DNA of 64,000 nucleotides. Origin: Gossypium raimondii (Eukaryota > Streptophyta > Magnoliopsida > Malvales > Malvaceae). The notes beneath the pieces are model-generated. The model saw only the letters and a program-made list of their open reading frames with translations. It ran no database searches and was not told the origin of the DNA. The stretch is taken from assembly GCF_025698545.1 (NCBI RefSeq), contig NC_068575.1:57855980-57919979 (forward strand), read 5' to 3'. The translations under genes were made by a program, and so were the position numbers. Positions 1 through 12,867 of this stretch are shown here, piece after piece; within the stretch, counting starts at the first letter, position 1; each line of letters opens with the position of its first letter.

Positions 1-145
1 GTTTTATACTATAAAATTGTCTTTAGCTATCCTTAATGACAGTATTTAATGTTATTAAATATTAATTTAAGATGCAATTTATAATTAAGTTAAATTAATT
101 TTTCTAATAAAATATATAGTAATTTGAATTCAGTTAAATTTGTTT

Positions 146-545
146 AGAGGTGTTCACGGGTCAGATAGGATTAGATTCGGGTCAGACTTAAGCACGATAT
201 TAATATATTTTATGTTTACCCAGCCTTGACTTAGGCGAAAATCTTACCCAAACTCATGCATATTTGTAAATAATTAACCTAAATGTAGTTTAAGCTCACC
301 CATATTATTTTTTAATTTCTTTTTAAAAATATTTATATTATTTTTAATTTAATATTTAATAATTTTAAATATTTTTATTTATTAAAATTTTATAAACAGG
401 CAATCAAACATTTTTACTATGTTTATATTATAATATTATTTATTACAACAAATTTAGCTTTTATGCGTCAGACGAGTCTAATTTTTTCAGATTTGGGTGA
501 GTAGTTTAACCCATAAATAGGTTTAGATTTATTATATCATTTTTT
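146..545. repeat. hAT-type MITE remnant (probable)
   Basis: The stretch starts with TAGAGGTGTTCACGGGTC, which resembles the AGAGGTG/TAGGGGTG ends of the better-preserved hAT-like MITEs at 24.5, 50.9 and 60.2 kb. It carries the same kind of GGGTCAGA and CAGACGAGTC filler in inverted orientation. I could not find a clean right terminus or target duplication, so the right border is approximate. Confidence 0.4.
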
Positions 546-605
546 ACTGGTTTAAAGTTATTCAATACATGATTATCATATTTCAAAATGTTTAAAACAA
601 ATGTG

Positions 606-649
<44 letters not shown>

Positions 650-1157
650 AATGTGTCTATATACCTTTAAAACAAATGTTGTCCTTAGTAAAAAACATAA
701 ATATACGGTTTGTGAAGTTTTTATTTATTTATTTTATAAACATGTTTCACAAACAAATTAAATATATGAAATGTGTTTTTAAATATAATAAAAAAGTTAA
801 AAATATAATAAGACATATGTCATATTTTTAATTTGTTTATAAAGTCTAAAAATTTCCATAAATTACGTATGAGATAATTTTCTTATACATACTTGAACTA
901 AACTTATTTGAGAATTAAGCTATTCACTTAAACTTGAAAATTAACATAATATTTAGAAGGGTTTAAATAAAATATTAAACTTGAAAATGAGTTTTGAAAA
1001 AATGTCTATTTAAAATATTAATTTAAGAGTTAATTGCACCAAACATCCTTAAAACCTTGTTTGAAATTGGTTTTGAACTTCTAAACGATCTAATTACATC
1101 CCAAACTATCAAAATTCTATCATTATTAAATTAGTTAATATAACCATTAAATGACAC
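546..1157. other. AT-rich intergenic DNA with (TA)n microsatellite
   Basis: No coding signal is visible on either strand. A TA dinucleotide run of about 39 bp lies at 610-648. The rest is AT-rich filler. Confidence 0.6.
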
Positions 1158-2013
1158 ATAGTTTGATGATGATTGGTTCATATAAAATAATTGGCTTTTT
1201 TTTCGCCTCAACAACACTCATATTATTACTAAATAAAAAAAAAACCGATATCATCTCTAGTACTAAACATAACCAACACAAAAAATAAGAATCTTTTAGA
1301 GGAAGGAAGGATCGATGTAAGCAAGTAAGATGGATTGCGCCTACGGTTGGTTATTGGATTGTTAATTGTGATGGTGCCTTCAATTTATATATTGTCGAAG
1401 GAAGTTGGAATTGGGGTGATCATTTAGAGATTCTATGGGTGCTTTAGTTGCTGAGAAGGGAAGAAGTTTCTTGGCTAGCTCTACCCTTGAAGTTGAGGCT
1501 CTTGCTATGCATGAAGGTTTGTTACTTGCTGACAACAAGGGATTCAGAAATACAAAAGTTGAGATGAACTCTAAAGTTTTGTACAAGGAGATCATTATTA
1601 CTAAAGGATAGGGTTATTGGTGTATTTGTCCAATTGTAAAGAATATGTTGGGTATGATACAAAGGCTTGATAGAACACATTTTGTTTATGAAGAGAAGCC
1701 AACAGAGTTGCAGATTAGGTTGCATCTCAATTCAGGAGGAGGATGTGCCTTTCTAACTGGGTGGATTCATCCCATCTTCTCTGGTTCCTATTCTGAGTTG
1801 AGATGAATTACCAACGCCCCATTGAGTGTGTTTTCTTAATCGAAATCTTAGAGATAATCTATAACACTTCTCTAAAAGATTCTTATTTTTTGTGTTGGTT
1901 ATGTCTGGTACTAGAGATGATATATGTTTCTTTTATTCAGTAATAATATGAGTTCTATTGAGGAGGAAAAAATGTCAATTATTTTTGAATGCACCAATCA
2001 TCATCAAACTATA
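1158..2013. mobile_element. Fold-back (long-TIR) element carrying an RNase H-like fragment
   Basis: The sequence 1158-1303 is repeated in inverted orientation at 1868-2013; both arms share blocks such as ATAGTTTGATGATGATTGG and AACCAACACAAAAAATAAGA. The roughly 560-bp centre includes, on the + strand, a translation containing VNCDGAF, STLEVEALAMHEGLLLAD and VEMNSKVLYKEI. This is the signature of the plant RVT_3/RNase H-like domain found at the end of LINEs and in related domesticated genes. The arrangement resembles a Pack-MULE or fold-back element that captured a LINE-derived fragment. No open frame spans the domain, so it is not a functional gene. No clear target-site duplication was found. 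Confidence 0.6.
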
Positions 2014-2689
2014 GCCATCATTTTAAATTGGTTCATAAACATGAAAATATTCTCATTACATCTCAAATGATTGAAGTTATATCAATTATGTCATTCTATT
2101 ATTAAAATATTCAATTTAATCATTAAATGATATGTCAAATCTTATGTGATTTAATTTAAAATGAATTTTTAACGAAAAGTGAAACGTTGCCACATAATTT
2201 TAAAAGTAAAAACAAAAAAAAAGTAAAACTAGAAAGAGAGAGAGAGTAAACAATAAATCTTCTATAAACTTTTCAAAATCTCAAAACTAATATTTTTAAA
2301 AATCTATTTTTGCAATATCCAGTTCTTTAAAAAGTCACTTTAAATTATGTCATATAAAACTGTTAATACATTTTAAAATGGCTTATTTTCCATTCAAAAT
2401 TACTTATTCAAAATTTAATATTTTATTAAATATTTTTGAAATTATTATATAGATGAATTGAATTTTGAATAAGTAATTTTATCGAATTAGTGACTAATTA
2501 AGATATAAAGATTAAATCATAAAATGACAAAAATTAATTGCTAAATTTTTATTTGTTAAAAGGCTTAAGTGATAATTTAACAAGATTTTAAATGGAAAAT
2601 AGGTCATTTTTAAATATATGGGACGGTTGGTAGATGTTTCTTTTCTTTTATATTAAAAATTGTTTTAATTAAATAAATATTATATGTTT
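2014..2689. other. AT-rich intergenic DNA
   Basis: No gene or clear repeat boundary is visible. A short (GA)n run lies near 2233-2246. Confidence 0.5.
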
Positions 2690-5468
2690 AAAATATGAAA
2701 ACAAAAGCCAGTTTTATCTTTCTTTCTCCTCCACCGTTTGCATTAGCTAAAGGAACCAAAGTATTGGCCTAAGGGTTTCAAGCTTAGCATCTCCAATTGG
2801 TTAGTTTAATTTAGTTATTTTCTTGAAATTTTTATATTTTTAAGGTTCAAGAGCTTGATTTAGCTAGCTCAGGTAAAAAATTGTAAAACTGTTAAAATTT
2901 ATAAAAGTTGTCATTGTTGACTATTGAAACTTTTGGCGCTAAATTGTTAGATTTTAAGCTTAGATATGAAAAAGGACTAATTTGTAAAGTGAAAATTGTT
3001 AGTTTTGAACTTAAGGACTAAAGTGTAAATATTTCAAAATTTATATGAATTTTATGTAATTATAGATAATTTAGGGTTATAGAATGATGAAATCGAAATC
3101 GGATTGAAAAACAAAGCTTAAATGTGAAAGATATAGCTATTTTGGTTTTAGGGATAAATTGAATAAAATGTAATACTTTAGGGGACATCCAAAAAATAAA
3201 ATTGAATTGATACATGTTTATAATAGGCTATTAAAAGATATTTAGAATTGATAAATTGAAATTAATTATTATAGGTCGGGATTTGAATCAATCGAAAGAT
3301 AATTGAAGAAAAGGCAAAATTGTAGATTAGTCCTCGATGTTTCATTTGTTGTTGTTTTTGTCAGGTAAGTTCACATGGGACTTACTTTATTAGTTCATGT
3401 TATGTTTGTATTATATTGTTTTACCTATTAGTTCGAAATGTTAGGTGAATAATGTTTTTAACATCAAAGGACTAAATCATAAACATGAAATAAATTACTA
3501 TTATGAATAAATACATGATAATGATTAAATTTGAAATTGATATATAATTGAGTAGTATGTATATGATGATGTTACAGGGTTAAGAATGTATATGAATTGT
3601 AATTCGAAATGTGAAAAGTGGGTATATAGTTTCAAGGTTTGAAATGATATAGAAATGATAACAGTGCCCATGTGAACTTAGTAAACGATTAAGATATGAA
3701 TGGAATGCAATTAAGGTTTAAAAAGAAATCGAGTGCTGGTCAGGGGTTTCTTTATCGATGACTAAGATCGAGGATGTGTTGCGAATTCTCGACAGCTTAA
3801 GTAAGCAGCATCAAATAAAGTTTGCAAAAGTAAACCTGACCTATAGCTTGTGTGAGCTACCCAAATATCACAACATGTGTGAGTAAATCAAATTATTCCT
3901 ATCGATGGTTGAGATTCAGCACATGTTGTGAATTCTTGACAGCTTGAGTGAGCAGCATCGAATAAATTAGTCTCGTGTATAAGTAAACCAACTCTACAAT
4001 TTGTGGAAATAAATTAGTCTGTGTATCCGAATTTAAATTGCTATAGTTCTCTGAAAAAGAAAATGAAAATTATATGGTAATGAAATGATTGAATATGAAT
4101 TTCATTGATGTGTTTTAGTATCGAACAAAGTTGAATAGTATGACATAAATTAATTTGGTTGTACATATATATGAATTTAAATCTCATGATCTTGTTATGT
4201 GAAGTACTAACGTACAGGTTGTCTTGTGGAATGGTTTATGAATATATAAATAAGGATGCCAATGATATGCCATGTTGTGCCTTTGTGTTTCAATTACTTA
4301 AATTGTTATAATGACAAGGTAAGTTAAGTTAATTTATTACGAAATTACTAAGCATTTGATATGCTTACTCTATTTCGTTTTTTGTTTCTGTAATGGTCAT
4401 TTTGCGGAATGCGTCAATCGGATCGTATCGGAGCTCACACTATCCAATTTTTGATTCAGTAGATTTTTAAACGATCCGAACGCAATTATATGGCGTGTAT
4501 ATAGGAGTTGTGTTGTGTATGTGCTTATTTTGAATGTTCTTGAGTTTGATCCTTGAATATGCTTGATTTTATACCTTAAACAAAGTTTGAAAATGAATGG
4601 TTATAGGTTATGTATATAAATGTGCATATTGGTAACATGTTTAGCTATATTTGAAATATATGAATAACCTAATTGAGAATGAAATGGTTGAGTTAGATGA
4701 TGCAATTGAGGGGTATCAAATGTTTGAATAGTTGATGATTTCATAGGTTGTTATGGTTTTACAAAGTGTCTAATTGATGTGTAATGACTTGGATGATCTT
4801 GCGAATGGTTAAATGGCTGCCTTGGTATATTTTTTAGATTGGCTTTGTGTAGGTTTAAGTGTTCATTTATGCACCAAACGAACTATTGGTTTGGTTTGAC
4901 ACGAAATATATATCAATTTGTCAAAATTTACCAAAAACAAGGTTCTCATCATGACGTGGAATATCCATCGTTGCAACATCGTTCAATAGTTTGTGACATC
5001 GCAATGTTGTATGGCTTGATGTCGTGACGTGACAAATTATTTGGCGACGTCATGACGTCAAGCCCAACTTTTAAAATTGTATAATTTGGTCATAATTTGT
5101 GCTCAGATCACCAAAAGAGCTTTCGTAAGCTCGATCAAGGTTTGGATTTATTTGTGTATCATTGTATTTGAGTGCTTATGACATGGTTGAATATTTTAGA
5201 ATTTATTTATGATTTATATTTGATTTGAAATTTTAAGAATGTTGCAAAAAGGTCCCTATTCGATCTCGAGTTAACTTTAAAGCATTCCTATGCCCATATA
5301 AGACCTGGAAAAGAATGTTCACGATATTCAATGTTGTATTGTTATTGATTGCATGATATATTATGTGAAATGATGGTTTTACTGTGAAATTATTCGTAGT
5401 TACTCTGGCAACGAATGTGGCATCCTATTGCTCGAACCCGGCAATCGGGTCGAGTAAGAGGTATTACA
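2690..5468 (-). mobile_element. LTR-type element relic, reverse orientation, non-coding
   Basis: The right border GTATTACA at 5468 is the reverse complement of a TGTAATACCTCTTACTCG start. This is the same style of terminus as the TGTAACACC-class elements at 6.7, 42.6 and 44.5 kb. Interior blocks (the AATACTTTAGGGGACATCC region, the GCTTACTCTATTTCG block near 4365, repeated GAATTCTCGACAGCTT-type motifs near 3783 and 3930) fit a long non-coding LTR. I see no gag or pol. The left border is only approximate and no target duplication was identified. It looks old and heavily decayed. Confidence 0.45.
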
Positions 5469-5469
5469 T

Positions 5470-6511
5470 GAATCTCCTTAATAGCTCTAGCAATAATTTC
5501 ACAGACTTTACTTGGATGATTAAGCCCAGAAATATCCCTAAACTCAATGACCTCGATTCCTTGAGGAAATCTCTCCAAATGTTCACCTCATTCCCATTAA
5601 AATCATGCCAAATAATATTTTCCTTGAGAAAATCTTTACCCTCAAGCAGGTTATTCCAAACCCATGAAGTTCTAGATCTCTTTCGAGCTTCCATAAAAGA
5701 ACCATTAGGAAAGTACCTACCCTTAAAGATCTTTACCTAGTACAAATCAGGTTGTTGGAGAAGCCTCTAGCATTGTTTAGCGAGCAGAGACTTGTTCAAT
5801 AGATTGAAATCTCTGAAGCCTATACCTTCCTTTCCTTTTCTCCCAGTTAACTCCAACCAATTAAGCAAATGTATTTTCTTTTCTTCTTGACATTGTCCCA
5901 TCCAAAATTTTTCAATCTCAGCATTAATCCCATTGCACACTTTTTTTGGAACCTTAAAGCATTGCATAACATATATTAGAACATCACTGGCATTTTCCTT
6001 GATCAAGACTTTCTTTCGACTTTGAGACAACAATTGTTGCTACCAGACTTGTAATTTCCCCTTGAACCTCTCCTTTAAAAACTCCATAGCTTTGCATTTT
6101 ATCTTGCCCCAGAGAGATGAAATCCCAAGATAAGATCCAAGATTTGTTATAACTTTAACCTGCAATCCATCAGCCACTTCATTTCTTATCGCATCAGTGG
6201 TATTGGAACTAAAGATGGCACTGGACTTTTGAAAGTTAACTTCTTGTCTTGAAGCTTTGCAATAAAACCTGTAAAATTTTCTTCATCTCTTTACAATTTA
6301 TTGCATCAACTTTAATAAGAACAATGAGTTGTCATCAAAAAGCAAATGTGATAGAATATGACTTTCCTTTCCTAACTTAATACCTCTAAGACTACCAGAC
6401 TCAATAGATTTGTTTACAAGCCTAGACAATACATTAATGACAACAAGAACAAGTAAGGGAATAGAGGATTCCCTTGTCTAATACCTCTAGATAGGAAGAA
6501 AGTAACAAATT
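5470..6511 (-). mobile_element. LINE (L1-type) 3' part: reverse transcriptase second half and C-terminal region
   Basis: Read on the - strand, the sequence gives SRGIRQGNPLFPYLF, then HLLFDDNSLFLL at the position of the FADD catalytic motif, then KVLIKENASDVLIYVMQCFK and GKEGIGFRDFNLLNKSLLAK. These appear in the order expected for the RT palm and the C-terminal zinc-finger region of plant L1/RIL LINEs. The frame is interrupted and the palm motif reads FDDN rather than FADD, so the element is dead. Its upstream half lies at 11665-12400. The LINE was split by the LTR-type insertion at 6517-11664. Confidence 0.75.
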
Positions 6512-6516
6512 GTTTA

Positions 6517-9500
6517 TGATAAAGGGTGAAAACGAAAGAGGATCGTATTCAAGTTGTTCGATTCATTTGGATCTGACTTGAAAAGAAAATATCAAATCAA
6601 ATACATTTAGAAAAAAAACGAAATAAAAAATAACTAAAACAAGATATTTAAGAACAAAGAGTAAATATTCAAAACAATAAATAAATAAACAAAAAAAACT
6701 AAAAGTGGAAGATGAATCGAATAAACTTGTAACACCCTCTAACCCTAAACTGTCACCGAAATAGGGTTATGGAGCATTACCAGACATATCGGATAACTTA
6801 TAACTAATTCACAAATAAATAACAGACATAGCATACTTTAATCATTTTCATTTCATATTTGTATAAATTATGTCATTTTTGTTCCAATTCATACTTATAA
6901 CCAATTTAAACATCATTCTACAACCGTAATAACAAAACTCTTATACTTAACCTATACATCACCTAGGTACATGCCACATTATCAAAACAAAGGTACATCA
7001 CTAAAATTTCTCTGAGGTCGGGATTGCTCTGGATGCTGGACTGGACACTGGCTTTCTACTAACCTGCGCACAAAAACAACCGTACATTGAGTATAGGTAT
7101 ACTCAGTGGTATTACCATAATTCAAATTAATAATATTAATCGATAAATTATATAAATTTAATTTATGTCTACAATTATTCATTAATTATCTCATACTTTA
7201 AATCAACTTGATAATTAATAACAATAAACAATATTTCAAATCTTGTATTTAATTGTATTTATACCTTATTTCACTATCTCAATTCCATTGGATTTTTCAC
7301 ATCTCATTTCAATAGTTCATTTCAATTCATATACAATTCATTCAATTTATCACTATATTCAATATCAATTCTATTGCAATTTGTACTCATTAATATCATA
7401 TAACAAAAATTTATTCTTAATCACATCATGAACTTTGGGTTCATATCTTCAAATCCCATATCTCGATTTTCAATTCACATATCAACTCACAATTTCACTT
7501 CCTCATTTCTTTCCATAGCTCAATCAATCACACTTATTCAACTTTTCTCATTTCAATTATTTACCCCTATTAACAAGACTCGGACATTGGCAGATACACG
7601 GATCTAACCAAACACACCAGAATGGCACCCAGTGCCTCATCGGATAGTTCGAAGCAATAAAGTGACACCCAGTGTCTCATCGGCAGAGCCGAAGAAAGTT
7701 GGTACCCAGTACCTCATCGAATCTATTCGAAATAACAGTATGACACCCCGTGTCTCATCGACTCAAGGTCAAAGTATCCCTGAACACTTCCAATCCTATG
7801 GCATGCCAACTATATCCGACTCAGCCCGACTAGTTAATGGGGTATTCAAATCATTTTTTTATTTCAAATTCACTTTCGATTCAATCACAATTCAATTCAG
7901 ATTTACTTCCCACTTTCTAATCAATATACAATTCAATACCAATACATATTTCGGATATTCACATATAATCATACTTCGGTTCTATTCAAACCACTTTTCA
8001 ATCAATACACAATTCACATATTCACACATATTCATAATTTAATTCACTTTTATTCAATTCATATACAATTCAATATCATTTAATTCAATATCGGTATTCA
8101 CCTTATTTTTCTTTACTAAACATATTATTCAAAATTCAACAATTGCTATTAATAAATTCCATACCAATACGTATTTATCATTCAATTCAATCGTGATACT
8201 TATCTCAATTTTCTTATCATATATATTAATTTAAAATTTAACAATTAATAATTAAATTCGAATTATAGTAATACTAACCGAAATTTCTCTCGAGTCACTC
8301 CTTGTTCGCCTTCTCCTTTCCTTTCTCGGACAATGACTCTTGTACGACATTAGCTACGTAATTAAACAATTAAAAATCATTAATACACAATTTCATTAAA
8401 ATATTTCCATTTATACCAAAACTTTACCTAAATTCTAATTTAATACCTTATCAATACTAATTTTATTTTTCCAATCTAACTCCATATTCTCTCTTAATTC
8501 TTACTATAAACTCATATTAACTCTTCATTTTCACCATAAATCCCTAATTTCAAAATTTTCTCAATTTAATCTCTATTAATTCAACTTATGTTTTATTTTA
8601 CAAATTAACCTTTTACTAACTTCTAACTTAAAATTCAATCAATTTAATCCCTAATTCATCAATTAATTCAACATGAACAACATATAAAAATTTACTAACT
8701 TTCAAAATTTCAACTTAAATCAAGTATATTTTGTTCTAGGATTCTAAAATATCAAAATTACAAGAAAACGGGCTAAATTGACTTACCAATTGAGCTTGGA
8801 ACTTCAAAACCCTAATTCTCCTTTTTTTCTTTTCTTTCTCCTTTCTCCTTCTCTGTTTCGTTTTTCAATTATGTTTCTTTCTCTTTTATTTCTTGTTTTA
8901 TTATTATAATAATATAATATAACAATATACTTATTATTTAAGTAAACATAATATATAATATATATTTTAAATTAAAAATATCTTAGATATTTCTTTTCTT
9001 ATGCCGCCTCAATTTAGGCTGATGGCATAATTGCCTATTTGGTCCTTTTAACTTTCTTTAATTTATAATTAAACTTTTATCTCTATTGCAATTTAATCCT
9101 TTTTCATAATTAACCTCAATTTAGAAAAATTCACTTAATTAAAACCTAATTAACTACACAACTAACTTCAGAATATTTATCATAAATATTTACGAGTCCA
9201 ATTTACCAAATGGAGTCTCGAGAATATTTTTTTCAATTTTATCCTTTTAATCAATTAACCATCGAAACGTTAAAATTTCTTAACTAAACTTTAATACTAC
9301 CTTAATGACACTCCGTAAATATTTATAAAAATATTTACGGCTCAATTTATAATATCGAGGTCTCGATACCTAGTTTTCGACCAAATTTACCTAATAATTT
9401 CTTTTAAATCACAAAATTCACTAATTCAAAAATATTTCTAAAATCACGCTTAACTTATAATTATTAATTAATAAAATTTTCTAACTTTTTCATCGAATTT

Positions 9501-11664
9501 AGTGATCTAAAATAACTGTTTTGACACTACTGAAAATTGGGCTGTTACAAAACCGATTGATAGATGGGTAAGTGTTTAATTGAACCTTTTAATATATAAA
9601 TCCCAACAAACTCAATTAACGGTTTTAATCATCCCTTTAAGAAATAATCCTTAGCAAATTGAATGATGATGAATGAATTCCCACGACCCTTTGAAGAAAA
9701 TCGAGAAGAAAACTACTTCTAATTAAAAACTTTATTAATGAAAACAATTGTGTATCTAATGAACAATCAAGAGGCATTTATATATGATAACTAATTAAAT
9801 CCAAGTAAAACTTTAAAGTATAATGAAACTCTAATTAATCTATGATGGGCGTCGAAACCACCAAAAATAATTCCTACAAAATAACTCTAAATAGTAGTAA
9901 AGAGTGGTAGTAGGGTTGAGCCCACAGGGATTTGTGTTCTAATCAACTTTCGTGTTTAACTTGTGATCAGAATTTCTGTCGTGTCGTTAGTCGTGGCTAT
10001 AGTTGTGCCCACGACTCCAAACAGACCTACTAAAAAATAAACAAATAAATCAGGAGAGTTTTGAAATGTTTAGAAACTAAATAATTGAAACAACATAAAT
10101 AAATAATTAAATAAATTAGAAATTAAATTTGGATTTTTTAATTAAAGATAATAAGCCTTAGCCCTAGACTCAGTGGATTTCGGATTTTTGAATCGATCCT
10201 TGAAAATTAATTTTCTCCTCCAAACAATAAGCTAGTTATAGCAGTTAAGAACGTCATAACCACCAATTCTTCTTCTTGTAGCTGGTCTGGTACGACCTGC
10301 AAACCAACCTCTATCGATTATCTAATCAAGATACACGTGTTCCCAGTTTAAGATTACGACAGCCTTGCGCTCTGAAGAACCCAACTCGAATTAACAGCCT
10401 CAACCGCATGGGTCGTTTAAACCCGTTCACTTATTCCTTGATTTGTTCTCGGAGATCCGAATACAGCACGGCTGACTCGTTTCTCCAACTGTCAGCAGAC
10501 ACGACTCCAACCCAACATGCACTTTTTCGACTTGAAATCGAGTTAACTTTAAGGGATGAGTTGTCAATCTCGATACTTAGGAAAGATGTGAAAACAGTTT
10601 GGAATGATTTTTAGTAAGGATACGTATCTCACGATTCCCGACCGGAAAGAATACCGACCTAAAGCTAAGATGGAATTTAGTGAAATATGAATTTAATCAT
10701 GCTTGTAGGTTATGGAAGGTGATTTGATGATAATGGAGGAAATTGAAAAAAGTAAAGACATAGAAGGCAATTAAACGAATTTTGAAATAACAAAAAAATG
10801 GAAATGGAAGTAACAGAACTTCACGCCCAAATTGGAAGAAAAAAAAAAGAATAACTCCTCTTTAATTCTAAATGAAAATCAAAATGTAAAATTAAATGTG
10901 TCTTTCCTAAGTACATTAAAGTCCTATTTATACACATGGTATTTACTAATTTTGGCTTTAACACTTCAACACATAATTAAAATTAAATAAATAAAATAAG
11001 ATTTTTTTATTTTTGGCTTTTTCCACATTTTTTATTCGGCCTCACTTTATTGATTGTGTTTCAATTTGGTCCTTTTCTGCTCGTTTTTTACTCTTAGCGT
11101 CCCAATTGCATCCCTAACAAGATTAAAACATAAAATTACTAAATCAGCAGGGATCAATTCAAAAATAAACCGAATTAAACACAAAATTTCATGCAAATTA
11201 ACATGTTATCAATCTAAAATTAAATATTATTCTTCGACTAATAAACATACAATTGCTAAACAACTTAAAATACTTGAAAATATATTTAAAATTCAAAATA
11301 AATAATAAAACCTAATAAATACAATATTTGGCTCATATATAATAAAATTAAACCCAATATTATTTAAACTTGAATTAAAAGCTCGAAATTCATAATTTCC
11401 CATAATAATTCGGTCCAGAAATTCTGTTCGCGTAGTTTTCATTAAAATGGTTATAATTTGAGCTCCCGAGCTTGAAATTGAGTGATTTAAAGTGCGTTTT
11501 GAAGCTAAAAGATAGATTTTCGAATGCTATGAAGACATCTCAACTCAGAAATGCATTGATCACATCCAAAAAGTCGTCGCAAGTTGATTGATTTTGCAAA
11601 TTTAAAAATTGGCCACTTTTATGAATGAAATTTAATAAATTTCAACCCATCTATACATGTATCA
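6517..11664. mobile_element. LTR-type (TG...CA) non-coding element inserted into the LINE and itself interrupted
   Basis: The borders were deduced by rejoining the LINE reading across the gap. The insert starts TGATAAAGGGTG and ends CATGTATCA, flanked by GTTTA (6512-6516) and ATTTA (11665-11669), a 5-bp duplication with one mismatch. Subtracting the nested element at 6728-9549 leaves about 2.3 kb of non-coding sequence. A second TGATGGGCGTCGAAACC start-like motif near 9846 suggests two related modules or a further nested copy. I see no protein-coding domain. A TRIM/LARD-like fossil is the most economical reading. Confidence 0.5.
6728..9549 (+). mobile_element. Solo-LTR-like element of the TGTAACACC family, nested
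   Basis: The element begins TGTAACACCC and ends GGCTGTTACA, and so has TG...CA termini with a short inverted repeat. Flanks are AAACT and AAACC, a 5-bp duplication with one mismatch. Its length of 2822 bp is almost the same as the 2826 bp of the copy at 44483-47308. The two share long blocks, for example the CACCCAGTGCCTCATCGG region near 7630 and 45410. No coding domain is present. It is read as a solo LTR or LTR-only fossil and is the youngest layer in this nest. Confidence 0.65.
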
Positions 11665-11669
11665 ATTTA

Positions 11670-12400
11670 CCATTAACAAAAAGATTGTAGGAAACAAATG
11701 ACAAGCACTCCAAACAATTAGATCCAATCCCATTTTAATCATCATAGCTTCTAAAAAAAACCCTCCACCCTCACATGCTTTATCCATATCAACCGCTCTT
11801 CTTAAATTTCAGATGATGAAAGGTTTCATTAGCAACTAGGATATTATCATGAATAATTCTGTTCTCCACAAAAGCACTTTGGTTCGAAGTGATACACCTC
11901 CCCATAAGCTCTTTCTGTTTGTCATTACTTTCGATATGATTTTATAAGCAAAATTGCAGCAACTGATAGGACTGACTTGAGTTATTTCTTCAAGTCGTTT
12001 CACCTTTGGAATAAGCACGATACTAGTCTGGTTTAGTTCTCGAAGCATACGGCCATTTTGGAAAAAGTACTTCACCGTACAACAAATGCTCTCCTTAATA
12101 ATATCCCAAAACTGCTGAAAAAATGCACCACAGAAACCATCAGGCCCAGGAGCCTTCAGGGCCCCATCTAAAACACAGTTGCGACAATTTCCTCTTCAGT
12201 CACTTCTGAAACTGGTGGGCTAGAACTGAGTCTAGATCATTGGGCCGATAATCGAGATTTGGGAACAGTTATTACAATTTTCATGGTGGTTGTCTGTAAA
12301 TTAGTCAAAAGATAACAACTGCAAACAAGATAACTGCATCGAACTGAACTCCTGCGTCGGATTGGGAAGATAGAAACTAAAACAAGTAACTATATCCTCT
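11670..12400 (-). mobile_element. LINE (L1-type) 5' part: start of the reverse transcriptase domain
   Basis: On the - strand the sequence reads GPDGFCGAFFQQFWDIIKE, then LNQTSIVLIPKV, SCCNFAYKIISKVMTNR and VENRIIHDNILVANE, ending at LVNGK where the insertion begins. This is the canonical order of RT fingers/palm motifs in plant LINEs (GPDG, LIPK, CN..YKIISK, DNIL). It continues at 6511 downwards, so both pieces come from one insertion. It is interrupted by stops and non-functional. It ends a few hundred bp before the MKK3 transcription unit. Confidence 0.75.
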
Positions 12401-12867
12401 GATGATAATTCTCTACTTTTTTGCTGATTTTAAAGTTTTTCAATTTGAATTTTTAATGCTATTCTTATACAAGTTTCCAATTCTGTTGTAGTTCTTCCGT
12501 TTTTTTAACTCAATATCCACTGGTTTTTAGAAGAAAGCTTACAAGTTTTTCTTTTTCTTTTTCCCCCTTTCTGATTTCATGGGAATTTGAATTGGATCGT
12601 TGTTTCATTCGATGGGCAATGATAATTACAGAACAATTATCCCTTAATTTCGTTAGATTAGTGAATCACGGTTGGTTAATTTGAAATTCCTTGTGCGTGT
12701 GCAGTAAAATCTGTTCAATTATTTCCTTTTTCTTTATTGTTAGGGAATTTTTGTTTGTTAAAGACATGTTATTGCAAGATTTTTATGAGATAATGAGACT
12801 GGTTCTGCATTTGGACAGTGTGAGAACGAATGCATCATTGTCGAATTTCCTGTCATAGTGAGTTATA

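Noticed and set aside
7632-8042. 136-aa open frame on the + strand
   Set aside because: Inside the solo-LTR-like element. Similar partial reading in the other copy reflects shared repeat sequence, not a gene.
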